A stretch of DNA of 64,000 bases from G965226155 sp965226155 (GCA_965226155.1 OZ245331.1:1426001-1490000), one strand, 5' to 3'; numbered from the stretch's first letter, positions 1 to 9,396 are shown. Made by a program: numbers and translations. The notes: generated by a model not told the origin, from the sequence alone.

Positions 1-777
1 CCCCTGGTTGCCATGCTGTTTTTTGCTGGAACCTTGCTACCAGCTCTGGGTTTTATCGATTACTTTACGATGAGATATACATACGTTGCAGATCACTTTC
101 AGTACTTGGCAAGCATCGGCCCAATTACTCTATTTGTTGCTGTTGCTACGAAACTGTCCGCTACTTGGATGAATCAAAGTAGCATGGGTACGGGAAGATA
201 CCTATCACAGAAAATTTTGAGCTTGCCACTGATTTTATATTGCATATTAGTATGGAACCAGAGTCATATTTATAATGATACAATTACCTTGTGGAATGAT
301 ACTGTGAGCAAAAACCCGAATGCATGGATCGCACATAATAATCTGGGTGCAGAGTTTGTTTTACGTGGTGATTATGAAAAGGCTGTCTTCCATCTCAGGC
401 AGACTATTCAAATAAAGTCTGACTACATCGCGCCATAGATTAATCTCGGCATTGTCAATATGAGGCTTAAGCCGTATGAAGAAGCGATACAATATTTTAT
501 AAGCGCATTGAAAATCAACCCAGATGATTTCGATGCGAACAATAACATTGCTACTGTTTACATGAGCTTGCAACAATATGACGTAGCAGTGACATATTGG
601 GAGCGTGTTGTCGATCTGTGGCCTAACTCATCTGAAGCCCATAATAACTTAGGAATTTGTTATGCAAACAATGGTGATACCGAGTTAGCTGAATTTCATT
701 TCCGAAGAGCAATACAGTTGCAACCTGGCAATATGGTGGCCATACAAAAGCTGAAAAAAATTTACAACTCTAAATAG
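1..777 (+). pseudogene. Membrane protein with C-terminal TPR repeats, 5' end outside window, interrupted by an in-frame TAG
   Basis: The reading frame enters from outside the window and runs to TAG at 775-777. The first part has hydrophobic membrane segments and the motif RYTYVADHFQYLASIGP, which I associate with polytopic membrane proteins carrying C-terminal tetratricopeptide repeats. At least three TPR units follow (for example AHNNLGAEFVLRGDYEKAV and ANNNIATVYMSLQQYDVAV). A TAG at 436-438 cuts one TPR between its helices, yet the same frame resumes with INLGIVNMRLKPYEEAI, a perfect continuation of the repeat. No good restart with a ribosome binding site is visible, so I read it as a nonsense mutation. 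The family often sits in surface-glycan regions; the actual role here is unknown. It converges on suhB. Confidence 0.72.
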
Positions 778-816
778 TTTCGGGATGCAGACTTGCGACT
801 ACCGTACTGGTGAAAT

Positions 817-1593
817 TTAACTCCGATTGATTATATCGAGTAATGTAGCATGTAATTTGACATTACTTGCGATTACACTTCCTTCGTCCAGAAAACTCTC
901 GCTTCCTGAGATATCGGTAATAAAACCACCAGCCTCGGCGACCAGCAATGCGCCAGCTGCAATATCCCATTCCTTTAAACCAAGCTCCCAGAAGCCATCG
1001 AGCCGACCACAGGCAACATAGGCAAGATCCAAAGAAGCCGCACCTGCTCTTCGGATTCCTGCAGTCAGCGGAAAAATTGCTCGAAATGTTTGGACAAAAG
1101 ATTCAAGCTTATCGCTATCCCCAAACGGAAATCCTGTTCCTAATAAGGCACCATTTAAATTCTTTCTGTTGCTTACACGAATTCTTCTATTGTTTAAATG
1201 GGCTCCATTACCGCGCGTAGCAGTAAAAAGTTCCTGTCGCAGGGGGTCATAAATAATTGCTTGTTCAAGTGTATTTTTATGTCTAAGTGCAATAGAAACA
1301 GCGAACTGGGGAAAGCCGTGTAGATAGTTGGTTGTGCCATCTAATGGATCAATAATCCACTGGTATTCTCCGCTTCCTCGCTCCCCACTTTCTTCCGCTA
1401 TTATGCTATGTTCAGGATGGAATTTGAGGATGGTATCGATGATTGCTACTTCAGCTATTTTATCAATTTCAGAGACATAGTCATTGAGTCCTTTCTCATT
1501 TACAGGAACGTCTGCAACCTGCTCCATGTTACGAATTATAATATCTCCAGCCGCATGTGCTGCCTGAATACCGATGTTTAACATTGGATGCAT
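817..1593 (-). CDS. suhB: Inositol-1-monophosphatase family protein SuhB
   Basis: A 258-residue protein close to the length of E. coli SuhB. It carries both signatures of the Mg2+-dependent inositol phosphatase superfamily: WIIDPLDGTTNYLHGFP at about residues 79-95, holding the metal-binding Asp residues, and EWDIAAGALLVAEAGG near residue 210. An upstream Glu-Glu (IIAEESGE) supplies further metal ligands. In enterobacteria SuhB also joins the NusA/NusG antitermination complex on rRNA operons; that part is family knowledge and cannot be read from the sequence. It is divergent from trmJ across 217 bp, a pairing common in gammaproteobacteria. The ATG at 1593 is the only start that preserves the usual N-terminus (HPMLNIGIQAAHAAG). 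Confidence 0.95.
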   Translation of the reverse strand: MHPMLNIGIQAAHAAGDIIIRNMEQVADVPVNEKGLNDYVSEIDKIAEVAIIDTILKFHPEHSIIAEESGERGSGEYQWIIDPLDGTTNYLHGFPQFAVSIALRHKNTLEQAIIYDPLRQELFTATRGNGAHLNNRRIRVSNRKNLNGALLGTGFPFGDSDKLESFVQTFRAIFPLTAGIRRAGAASLDLAYVACGRLDGFWELGLKEWDIAAGALLVAEAGGFITDISGSESFLDEGSVIASNVKLHATLLDIINRS

Positions 1594-1810
1594 AATATAT
1601 TCGCCTCGTTATTAAACTTTGTTAACAGAATGCTTTCTGTATTGTATTAATGCATTCGTATATCATCTGTAAAAGAAATACTTGAAAATATTTTTATAAT
1701 GATTAGTGCTTGAGCTTCTTAATGTTATTTTGCAGGTAAAACTTTACCGATATTATTATTGATGCAGGAGATTACATAATCATTGTAACAATAATAATTA
1801 ATATGTTCTT

Positions 1811-2560
1811 ATGAATATGATGAGAAACTCTTTAGAGTTCATTAAGATCGTTTTAGTTGAAACAACCCATCCTGGGAACATTGGCGCTTCTGCTAGGGCA
1901 ATGAAAACCATGGGCTTTTCAAGATTACATCTTGTTAAACCCAAATTATTTCCCAATGCTGAGGCTACGGCACGTGCTGCAGGTGCTGACGACATTCTTT
2001 CTTATGTCCAGGGGCATCAAAGCCTGTCTGAAGCAGTGAATGATTGTGTATTAGTTATTGGAACAAGCGCAAGATTACGCAATTTGTCCTGCCCGGTATT
2101 GCCACTTGACATAGTTATAACTGATATCCTGGAGTGTGTCAGGAACGAATCACAAGTAGCAATAGTATTTGGCCGGGAAAGCTCAGGTCTATCAAACGAA
2201 GAACTGGATATTTGTAACAAAATGATACTGATACCAACGAGTGATGATTTTTCCTCTTTAAATCTTTCTTCAGCTGTACAAATAATTTGTTACGAGTTAT
2301 TCAAATTTAGTAAAGCTAATGATAGTGCTAACCAAAAATTAATTGATATGTCAGAAACTATCACCAATGAAGAATTAAATAAATTATATAAACATCTCCA
2401 ACAATGTCTTATTGAAATCGAATTTCTCGACCCTGAAAAACCAAGAAAGTTAATGCGCCGGCTGAAACAATTATTCAATCGGTCAGCACTGGACCAGAAT
2501 GAATATAATATCCTCAGAGGAATTCTTTCTGCAGTTCAGGAAAAGGTCAGGCAAAAGTAA
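1811..2560 (+). CDS. trmJ: tRNA (cytidine/uridine-2'-O)-methyltransferase TrmJ
   Basis: A 249-residue SPOUT (trefoil-knot) methyltransferase. The N-terminal motif VLVETTHPGNIGASARAMK, the IVFGRESSGLSNEEL loop and the IPTSDDFSSLNLSSAVQI motif form the S-adenosylmethionine-binding knot; the family methylates the ribose of residue 32 in the tRNA anticodon loop. A helical C-terminal extension (LMRRLKQLFNRSAL) matches TrmJ rather than the shorter TrmL, which is encoded separately at 58792-59262. There is no strong Shine-Dalgarno sequence; ATGs at 1811 and 1817 are both possible. The 3' end overlaps the convergent purM by 14 bp. Confidence 0.93.
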   Translation: MNMMRNSLEFIKIVLVETTHPGNIGASARAMKTMGFSRLHLVKPKLFPNAEATARAAGADDILSYVQGHQSLSEAVNDCVLVIGTSARLRNLSCPVLPLDIVITDILECVRNESQVAIVFGRESSGLSNEELDICNKMILIPTSDDFSSLNLSSAVQIICYELFKFSKANDSANQKLIDMSETITNEELNKLYKHLQQCLIEIEFLDPEKPRKLMRRLKQLFNRSALDQNEYNILRGILSAVQEKVRQK

Positions 2561-3596
2561 CTTGAGGAGAGTCTGAATCTTCTCTGATGTTGACCTCGCC
2601 GAGCTTCCATGCGTTTTCTCCCTGTTGGCTTAAAAGTTCAATCACTTCATCACAAACAGAAGTATCAACAATCAAGATCATTCCAATCCCGCAATTAAAA
2701 ACAGTGTACATTTCGACGGTAGAGACATTCCCGGATTTTTGCAACCATTGGAATATTTCTGGCCAATCCCATGTGCTGGTATCAACATTGACTTGTACAT
2801 TTTTTGGAAGGATCCGAGGTATATTGTCAATTAATCCCCCTCCAGTGATATGTACTATGCCATTTACGTTAGAGTTTTTGAGTAATTTTCGTACCGGCTT
2901 AACGTAAATGCGGGTAGGTTCCAATAATGTATCGACTAACCGTCCACCACCAATTTGATCCGTTATGGTGGTGTTTGTTTCTGATAATATTTTTCTTATT
3001 AATGAAAAACCGTTGGAGTGTACACCACTTGAACCCAGTGAGATAACGGCATCGCCTGATTTGATATTTGATCCGTCGATGATCTTATTTTTTTCTACTA
3101 TACCGACACAAAAACCGGCCAGGTCGTAATCTTTGCCATGATACATCCCTGGCATCTCGGCTGTTTCACCACCTATTAGCGCGCAATCGGCTGAACTGCA
3201 ACCCTGAACAATACCTTTAATTATGGATTCGGCTACATCTACATCCAGTTCACCAGTTGAGTAGTAGTCTAAAAAAAACAGAGGCTCTGCGCCAAGGACA
3301 AGCAGATCGTTTACACACATGGCTACCAAATCAACACCAATTCCATCGTGTTGATTAGACTCGATTGCTAGTTTTAGTTTTGTGCCGACACCATCTGACC
3401 CAGAGACTAGGACAGGGTTTTTATAATTCAATTCAGATAAATCAAATAGGCCACCGAATCCCCCAATACTGCCCATTGATCCGGCTCGGTCTGTACTTTT
3501 TGCAAGGTGTTTAATTCGCTCTACCAAAGCATTGCCACGCTTAATACTAACGCCAGCATCGGAATAGCTTATAGGTTGATTAATCTTGTTTGCCAT
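2547..3596 (-). CDS. purM: Phosphoribosylformylglycinamidine cyclo-ligase (AIR synthetase)
   Basis: PurM catalyses the fifth step of de novo purine synthesis, ATP-dependent closure of the imidazole ring. The start at 3596 (MANKINQPISYSDAGVSI) matches the family N-terminus; an 18-codon upstream extension in the same frame has no family counterpart. The protein is about 349 residues. Diagnostic segments are SGSDGVGTKLKLAI, VNDLLVLGAEPLFFLDYY, GGETAEMPGMY and the C-terminal NCGIGMILIV, which together form the ATP-grasping PurM fold. It is divergent from the DUF2066 gene and hda, as in many gammaproteobacteria. purN, usually next to it, is not seen here: trmJ converges on its 3' end with a 14 bp overlap. 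Confidence 0.95.
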   Translation of the reverse strand: MANKINQPISYSDAGVSIKRGNALVERIKHLAKSTDRAGSMGSIGGFGGLFDLSELNYKNPVLVSGSDGVGTKLKLAIESNQHDGIGVDLVAMCVNDLLVLGAEPLFFLDYYSTGELDVDVAESIIKGIVQGCSSADCALIGGETAEMPGMYHGKDYDLAGFCVGIVEKNKIIDGSNIKSGDAVISLGSSGVHSNGFSLIRKILSETNTTITDQIGGGRLVDTLLEPTRIYVKPVRKLLKNSNVNGIVHITGGGLIDNIPRILPKNVQVNVDTSTWDWPEIFQWLQKSGNVSTVEMYTVFNCGIGMILIVDTSVCDEVIELLSQQGENAWKLGEVNIREDSDSPQVTFA

Positions 3597-3672
3597 GAAA
3601 GATAATAGTATAGAGCAAGGCGTGATGTAGCAATCCTTGACTTGTGACACTCAGTTGAATAGTTTGCGAACT

Positions 3673-4728
3673 ATGAAATTGCGTTGCCTGATTATCGTTT
3701 TTACCCTGATACTCATGCCGGTTACCGCAACGGCGGTTAAAGTGCCCGGTTTGTATGAAGCACAGGTGCCAGTAGCAAATCAGCAGGTAGATAGTCGTCA
3801 ACAAGCCATAAAATTCGCCATGCGAGCGGTACTAATAAAATTAACAGGTGACCGTAATGCCCCTGGCCGGTTAGCGTTATTACCGATCATCGATCGTGCA
3901 GAATATTTTGTGCTTCAATATCGCTACCTGGAGGATAGGGGTGTAGTGGACGAATTAGGTAATATACCTATTCGATTGAAACTCGGTGTGCAATTCGATG
4001 AAGCTAATTTGAATAACACCCTGCGTGATCTTGGTATACCGGTTTGGAGCAGGGAGCGACCATCGGTACTGGTGTGGATAGCCATGCAAGACGAGACATC
4101 CAGACAAATACTTGACCTGGAGAACAATCCTGAGTTTTTCAGAACACTTGATGATATTGCTAGTGCAAGAGGCATAGCGCCGATATTTCCGTTGTTCGAT
4201 CTGGAGGACGCATCAAATATTCGTGCAAGTGATATCTGGGGTGGCTTTACACTACCGGTATTCGAAGCATCGCGTCGCTATCATGCAGATTCGATCTTGG
4301 TTGGTCGGATTGAATTATCTGCTCCCGGCATTTGGGAAGGACGCTGGACAGTTTTTATTGGTGAGGACAGTACAACTTGGACTACGGAAGGGGCGTATAC
4401 TGAGGCATTGCTCGAAGAAGGAATTAATGGTGTTACTGATATTCTTGCTTCCCGTTTCGGCCAGAGTGCAGTCTATACTGAATCGGGAGAGCTAGATGTA
4501 ACGGTCATTGATATTTTTACAGTTGATCAGTATGCGCGGACACTGCAATACTTGCAGTCACTGAGCACTGTAAATAATGTGCAAGTTACCCAAGTCGATG
4601 AGGGTAGGGTTGATTTCAGAATAACTGCACTCGGAGGAGAACGGTCAGTAGCTCAGGCAATCAACTTCGGACGTATTCTGGAAGTTGTCAATCAGGCTAG
4701 TGGAATAACTTACCGGTTATTGCCCTAA
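3673..4728 (+). CDS. DUF2066 family secreted protein
   Basis: The start at 3673 gives MKLRCLIIVFTLILMPVTATA, a clean Sec signal peptide. An in-frame ATG at 3637 would put 12 polar residues before it. The mature part (about 330 residues) opens with LYEAQVPVANQQVDSRQQAI, typical of DUF2066 proteins, which are recurrently encoded between purM and hda. The function is not established. No catalytic motif is visible; alternating beta-strand-like stretches suggest a periplasmic or outer-membrane-associated fold. hda follows after 21 bp, so the two are probably co-transcribed. Confidence 0.85.
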   Translation: MKLRCLIIVFTLILMPVTATAVKVPGLYEAQVPVANQQVDSRQQAIKFAMRAVLIKLTGDRNAPGRLALLPIIDRAEYFVLQYRYLEDRGVVDELGNIPIRLKLGVQFDEANLNNTLRDLGIPVWSRERPSVLVWIAMQDETSRQILDLENNPEFFRTLDDIASARGIAPIFPLFDLEDASNIRASDIWGGFTLPVFEASRRYHADSILVGRIELSAPGIWEGRWTVFIGEDSTTWTTEGAYTEALLEEGINGVTDILASRFGQSAVYTESGELDVTVIDIFTVDQYARTLQYLQSLSTVNNVQVTQVDEGRVDFRITALGGERSVAQAINFGRILEVVNQASGITYRLLP

Positions 4729-4749
4729 TTCACTTTATAATACGGTGAC

Positions 4750-5448
4750 ATGGCCAAACAGATCCCTTTACCATTTGCAAATTTCGATCGGTTTAATTTC
4801 GATCTATTTTTGCCTGGACCTAATAGTCAGATTGTTAATCATCTAATTCAGATCGCAGAGGTAGGAACGGCTGATAATCTATATCTGTGGGGAGGGCAGG
4901 GCACGGGCAAGAGCCATTTACTGCAGGCGCTTTGTACACTGGCATCGTCTCTGCATAATTCGGTCATATATATTCCACTGAAAGAAAAATCTCTCATTTC
5001 TCCTGAGCTACTGACTGGGATGGAAACTATGGATATCGTATGTCTTGATGATGTGGATCAGGGGGCATTAGATCGGGAATGGGAAGTAGCGATTTTTAAC
5101 TTGTATAATGGGATACAGGAGAATGACCATACTCTAGTTGTATCTGCGTGTAATAGTCCGAAAGGTCTCGCAATAAACCTGCAGGATTTGAAATCACGAC
5201 TTGCGTCTGGTGTTACCTATCACGTGACTAGTTTAGACGAAAAAGACAGGTTGCAAGTATTGCAACAACGAGCAAAGAGTCGAGGTATCGAATTATCTGA
5301 TGATGTAATTGCGTATTTATCGAAACGGATTTCGCGGGATATGTTCAGCCTATTTGACTGGTTAGACAAGATGGATAATGCAAGTATGTCTGAAAAGAAA
5401 AAGTTGACTATACCTTTCGTTAGGAAATTGTTAGATGAGGTTAGTTAA
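4750..5448 (+). CDS. hda: DnaA regulatory inactivator Hda
   Basis: A 232-residue AAA+ protein related to DnaA domain III. The N-terminus MAKQIPLPF contains the QxxLPF clamp-binding motif that tethers Hda to the DNA polymerase sliding clamp, where it stimulates hydrolysis of DnaA-bound ATP and blocks re-initiation. Walker A is LWGGQGTGKSHLLQA (about residues 47-61) and Walker B is IVCLDDVD. The DnaA DNA-binding domain IV is absent, as expected for Hda. It lies just downstream of the DUF2066 gene and converges on wrbA. Confidence 0.93.
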   Translation: MAKQIPLPFANFDRFNFDLFLPGPNSQIVNHLIQIAEVGTADNLYLWGGQGTGKSHLLQALCTLASSLHNSVIYIPLKEKSLISPELLTGMETMDIVCLDDVDQGALDREWEVAIFNLYNGIQENDHTLVVSACNSPKGLAINLQDLKSRLASGVTYHVTSLDEKDRLQVLQQRAKSRGIELSDDVIAYLSKRISRDMFSLFDWLDKMDNASMSEKKKLTIPFVRKLLDEVS

Positions 5449-5460
5449 GCACTAGTTTAT

Positions 5461-6057
5461 CTACTTATTTATGATCAGGCAGGTTAGCTCGGCCAATCTT
5501 TTGCCTAAGGCAAAACATAATTGCTTCTCCTCATTGCTAAGCTGCGCATTATTATCCTGTCCGCTTACATGGCTTGCGCCATAAGGTGTGCCACCAGAAG
5601 CGGTGTTCATCAGCGCGGGTTCAGAGTAGGGTAGCCCGACAATAATCATCCCGTGATGTAACAATGGGGTCATCATTGAGAGCAACGTCGACTCTTGGCC
5701 ACCATGCATACTAGCTGATGAGGTAAACACTGAGGCAGGTTTGCCTATCAATGAACCCGATACCCATAAGTCAGAAGTCGTATCGAGAAAATATTTTAGT
5801 GCTGCAGACATATTACCGAAACGAGTAGGACTCCCGAGTGCAAGACCTTGGCACTCTTTTAGGTCTTCATGGGTAGCGTAGGGTGGTCCAGAATCAGGAA
5901 TAGCTGGTTCTATAGATTCGGCGACAGTCGAGACTGGCGGCACCGTACGGATACGTGCGATACATCCTTCCACTGACTCGATGCCCCGAGCAGTTTGATT
6001 TGCCATCTCTGCCAAACTGCCGTGGCGAGTGTAATATAAGACAAGGATCTCGCTCAT
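5461..6057 (-). CDS. wrbA: NAD(P)H:quinone oxidoreductase, WrbA type flavodoxin-like protein
   Basis: A 198-residue flavodoxin-fold protein. The N-terminal VLYYTRHGSLAEMA is the FMN phosphate loop; ALGSPTRFGNMSAALKYFLD and FTSSASMHGGQE are the hallmark WrbA segments, and SGGTPYGASHVSG is the family's C-terminal loop. WrbA enzymes reduce quinones by two electrons and limit redox cycling. The gene starts 2 bp after the stop of the ArsC-like gene on the same strand, so the pair forms an operon; both face the divergent yihY. Confidence 0.93.
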   Translation of the reverse strand: MSEILVLYYTRHGSLAEMANQTARGIESVEGCIARIRTVPPVSTVAESIEPAIPDSGPPYATHEDLKECQGLALGSPTRFGNMSAALKYFLDTTSDLWVSGSLIGKPASVFTSSASMHGGQESTLLSMMTPLLHHGMIIVGLPYSEPALMNTASGGTPYGASHVSGQDNNAQLSNEEKQLCFALGKRLAELTCLIINK

Positions 6058-6059
6058 GC

Positions 6060-6413
6060 TTACAGGATTTTTAACACAGACTCGGGCGGCCTGCCGAGCG
6101 CGGCTTTTTTGTTAGCAATCAATATCGGCCGTTCAATTAAGATAGGATTTTCAATCATGGCCTCAATCAGTTCATCGTCCGTCAAAGTAGGATCATCGAG
6201 ACTCTTTTCTTTGTAGATTGGTTCACCCTTGCGCATCAATTGCCGAGGCGACAGATCCAGCAGCTTTAGGATCGTCTGGATTTCGTCGGTTGTCAGTGTG
6301 TCCTTTAGATATTCAATGATCTCGGGTTGTATACCTTGTTCCTGGATTAGCGACAGTGTTTGGCGTGATTTAGAACACCGTGGATTGTAATAAAGCTTGA
6401 CTGGCATTGACAC
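6060..6413 (-). CDS. ArsC/YfgD-type thioredoxin-fold reductase
   Basis: A 117-residue glutaredoxin-like protein. YYNPRCSKSRQTLSLI holds the single catalytic Cys of the ArsC family at about residue 13; RPILIANKKAALGRPPE is the conserved C-terminal segment with the Arg residues that bind oxyanion. Proteins of this subfamily are often annotated arsenate reductase (glutaredoxin), but the YfgD branch next to wrbA has no proven arsenate role. There is no arsR or arsB nearby, so an arsenic function is not supported by context. It forms a tight pair with wrbA. Confidence 0.85.
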   Translation of the reverse strand: MSMPVKLYYNPRCSKSRQTLSLIQEQGIQPEIIEYLKDTLTTDEIQTILKLLDLSPRQLMRKGEPIYKEKSLDDPTLTDDELIEAMIENPILIERPILIANKKAALGRPPESVLKIL

Positions 6414-6591
6414 CTCCTGCGGATTATTGATGTTATTCTATCCTATAGACCGAGATTAGGTTTTATCACTTTATCTTTATTCTTCTATCTTGTATTTATG
6501 AATATAAAATACTTACGGCGGGTTCAATTGGGAATAGAATGGTTATTCTTCTTTATCCGCTATTTTCCGGCAATTTTATGGACAGCGAGGA

Positions 6592-7746
6592 TTGCAGATC
6601 GCCTCATCCCTTGCTTATGCCACACTTTTATCCCTGGTGCCATTGATAACAGTGATGTTTGGTTTTCTCGGTGGGTTACCGGTGTTTGATCAACTCGGTG
6701 ATAAGGTGCAGTCCTATATATTTAGTAACTTTGTCCCTTCTTTTGGCGAATCTGTGCTGGATTATATCGGCCGCTTTTCTGATAAGGCATCTCAACTCAC
6801 AATCACTGGTTTGACCATGTTATTCATAATTGCATTGATGTTAATGGCTCCCATTGATAACGCACTTAATTCTATTTGGCATGTGCGTAATCGACCTAAC
6901 CCAGTATCTCGTTTCCTAGTATATTGGGCAATCTTGACCTTGGGACCGCTGCTTGTGGGTATCGGTCTGTTTTCATCTTCGTATATTCTGGCACTACCTG
7001 CTATAAGCGGGGTTGATTCTAGCTTCGGTTTGAAAGAACAATTGTTGTCGTGGTTGCCATTTCTAACTACTTCAGCTGCGTTTACCATTTTCTATGTTCT
7101 AATTCCGAATTGTTTTGTCTTACGAAGGCATGCGCTGATAGGTGGCGTGATTGCTGCCATCCTATTCGAGCTGGCAAAATATGGATTTGGATTTTACGGC
7201 AAGGCCATGCCCGGTTTTCAAACTATTTACGGAGCGCTTGCAATAATTCCGATCTTCTTGATCTGGATATATGTTTCGTGGGTGATATTGTTGCTCGGGG
7301 CGCACATCACCTTTTGTTTGTCATCATTTCGGTTTGCTTCAGAGCGGTCAGGCAGGAAGGATCATCAGTGGACTTTCGAGGACGTCTACCAGATTATCAA
7401 TTTGTTATGGGAGATGCAGAAGATAGGTAAGACGCTGACTTACTCCAATATGCGCAAACATGGAATTAAAACACCGCAATACCAGGTCAATGAAATCATG
7501 GGGTACCTACAGTCTGCACAATGGGTGCATGGGACTAATAACGACAATTGGATACTAGCTCGTGATATGGATCAGGTTACAGTGTTGGATTTACATCGGA
7601 TCATCCCCCGGCAATTACCGAACAAGGCGAGTCGCGACAATTCAGATGCTTCACTAGAAAAGTTAAATGATGTGCTGGATTGCTACCATGAATATACCGA
7701 AAAAAGTCTCGCCGTCCCGATTGCGGAAATAATAAAAGCAAAATAA
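6592..7746 (+). CDS. YihY/UPF0761 family inner-membrane protein, probable 5' frameshift
   Basis: Recognised from IASSLAYATLLSLVPLITV near the N-terminus, followed by several hydrophobic helices and a cytoplasmic C-terminal extension with a winged-helix-like appearance (TYSNMRKHGIKTPQYQVNEI). This is the long form of the family once called RNase BN; the true role is unknown. The frame opens only at a TTG (6592) without a Shine-Dalgarno sequence. A different frame starting with ATG at 6498 reads MNIKYLRRVQLGIEWLFFF, which resembles the usual N-terminal amphipathic segment, and the main frame can be read back to 6538 (LSAIFRQFYGQRGLQIASS). A one-base insertion (or two-base loss) around 6540-6575 would join them, so the gene may be inactive. 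Confidence 0.8.
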   Translation: MQIASSLAYATLLSLVPLITVMFGFLGGLPVFDQLGDKVQSYIFSNFVPSFGESVLDYIGRFSDKASQLTITGLTMLFIIALMLMAPIDNALNSIWHVRNRPNPVSRFLVYWAILTLGPLLVGIGLFSSSYILALPAISGVDSSFGLKEQLLSWLPFLTTSAAFTIFYVLIPNCFVLRRHALIGGVIAAILFELAKYGFGFYGKAMPGFQTIYGALAIIPIFLIWIYVSWVILLLGAHITFCLSSFRFASERSGRKDHQWTFEDVYQIINLLWEMQKIGKTLTYSNMRKHGIKTPQYQVNEIMGYLQSAQWVHGTNNDNWILARDMDQVTVLDLHRIIPRQLPNKASRDNSDASLEKLNDVLDCYHEYTEKSLAVPIAEIIKAK

Positions 7747-7770
7747 AACGAGCCCATTAATTTGGAGGAG

Positions 7771-9396
7771 CTATTTTTGATTTATTGCAAATAATTCGAA
7801 GCCAGTTGTTGATTCAATAATGTTCTCTGCAAGTATTCTGGTACGGGTGTTGTCATCGACAATTTCTAGTTCGCGACCCTGGATGTACAGCCCTTGGCTG
7901 GTGACTAGGCTAGTTTTTTCTGGGCTTTTTGGATCGCTTATCAGTATTCCTCTGCGATATTGAGTATCGATTGCGCTGCCACTGCAGGATCGCACAGCCA
8001 CAGGATTAGCCTGTGTAGTGAGTGTTCGCACACCAACCTTGAAAACCTTGCCATCTCGGATCATCAGCCACCGGATTACCCCGAGTATCCACTGGGTACT
8101 CTTTTTTTCACCTTTCTTACGAATACTGATAGCGATTAGGTCACCTACCCTGACACTGTATGCTGGCTTAATATCCTTGATGACTGCAAATCCCTGTGAA
8201 CTTTGATCCACCAGACCCCATTTCTCGGGCATATAACTCGTTTGTAACGTATCAGACACGGGGCACTGTATTTCAGTCTCACCGGCGATAATTTCGTCTT
8301 GTGATTCTGTTATCGGAAGGACAAATTCTTTTTCATGATTAATAAAATAATAGACAGCATTTAACCAACAGGTCATCGATACCATCCCTTCTTTTTCCTT
8401 ACGCTGATTCAGGCGCTTGGCTGGCAATCCCCAAGACCGAGACATATGTCCCAATATTAATTTGGCAAAATAGGGTGACAATATAACTGTGTCATCTAAG
8501 CTCGTGCCTTTGTTAATCATTGATAGGTTTGTTTGAACTAGGTTGGTAATTTTGCTCGCATCCAACAGGCGATGCTTTTCTTTTGCCTTTGCGGCATTAA
8601 ATTTTGAATAGGGTATGGGGCTAGTGTCACTATTCAAGTTCATGATGAAATGACTAGCCGGTTCACTCGGAGTAGAAAATTTGCCGATAGTGGATAGTTC
8701 TGCCCAAGTGAACAATTGTTCATAGATTTCCCAAATCGCACCGAACGGCAAGTGGTATGGATCTGCCAGCGAAGCAAGTACGATTCTTTTGTAGGCCAAA
8801 GCGATGGTGGCCAGGATACGTTTCTCGCTGCCCTTAGGTATCGATAGGGTTGTATTTTCCTGTCCGAGAGATTCTGCGAAATCATAGATAAAATTTAACT
8901 CTTGCCACACGCCCTTTGGTGTCGGAGAGTACTCTAGGTAGCTAAAGATGAGTGCGTGAGAAAGGTAGTTGAAGGAAAGATGCAGACTGTGTAATGGTGG
9001 TTTTGTTTGCTTCCACAATGTCTTTTTTTTCATGGACTCATCTGCTGCAATCTTACAGGCCTTACCGAGGTTGATCGCGATCTTCTTCAATACCTCAATC
9101 TGCTGCTGCATAGTCTCTATCGATTGCAAGGTGTGTTGAGCACCAGCCCTGATCTGCGAGTCGATATAATATTTGTAGGGTCGATTGTACAGCTCGACCA
9201 GTTGTAGTCGGATTGTCGACTTTAGCGATTTCTGCTCGTTGGTTGCACGGGTGGCCTCAAACAGTAATTGACTCGTCTTTTTGATATCGACATAAGGTAA
9301 GGAATCCAGCCATTCCTCGATATAAAGCGGTCGTGTCTCGATCTGGTCTCCGGCAGATGAGGAGCGAATAGGTAGCTTGTGTGCATCATATTTCAT
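7771..9396 (-). CDS. Uncharacterised 541-residue cytoplasmic protein, possibly PilZ-related at the C-terminus
   Basis: I do not firmly recognise this protein. It has no signal peptide or membrane helix. The first 350 residues are mostly helical, with Leu- and Gln-rich stretches. From about residue 390, GLVDQSSQGFAVIKDIK, VGDLIAISIRKKGE and WILGVIRWLMIRDGKVFKVG look like beta-barrel strands similar to those in proteins annotated as PilZ-containing or cyclic-di-GMP receptors in gammaproteobacteria. I do not see the RxxxR plus D/NxSxxG pair needed for cyclic-di-GMP binding. It converges on yihY with a 24 bp gap. The frame is intact over its whole length, so it is probably expressed. Confidence 0.6.
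   Translation of the reverse strand: MKYDAHKLPIRSSSAGDQIETRPLYIEEWLDSLPYVDIKKTSQLLFEATRATNEQKSLKSTIRLQLVELYNRPYKYYIDSQIRAGAQHTLQSIETMQQQIEVLKKIAINLGKACKIAADESMKKKTLWKQTKPPLHSLHLSFNYLSHALIFSYLEYSPTPKGVWQELNFIYDFAESLGQENTTLSIPKGSEKRILATIALAYKRIVLASLADPYHLPFGAIWEIYEQLFTWAELSTIGKFSTPSEPASHFIMNLNSDTSPIPYSKFNAAKAKEKHRLLDASKITNLVQTNLSMINKGTSLDDTVILSPYFAKLILGHMSRSWGLPAKRLNQRKEKEGMVSMTCWLNAVYYFINHEKEFVLPITESQDEIIAGETEIQCPVSDTLQTSYMPEKWGLVDQSSQGFAVIKDIKPAYSVRVGDLIAISIRKKGEKKSTQWILGVIRWLMIRDGKVFKVGVRTLTTQANPVAVRSCSGSAIDTQYRRGILISDPKSPEKTSLVTSQGLYIQGRELEIVDDNTRTRILAENIIESTTGFELFAINQK

Noticed and set aside
6060..6413. Arsenic resistance function for the ArsC-like protein
   Set aside because: No arsR, arsB or acr3 gene nearby; YfgD-type proteins paired with wrbA lack demonstrated arsenate activity.
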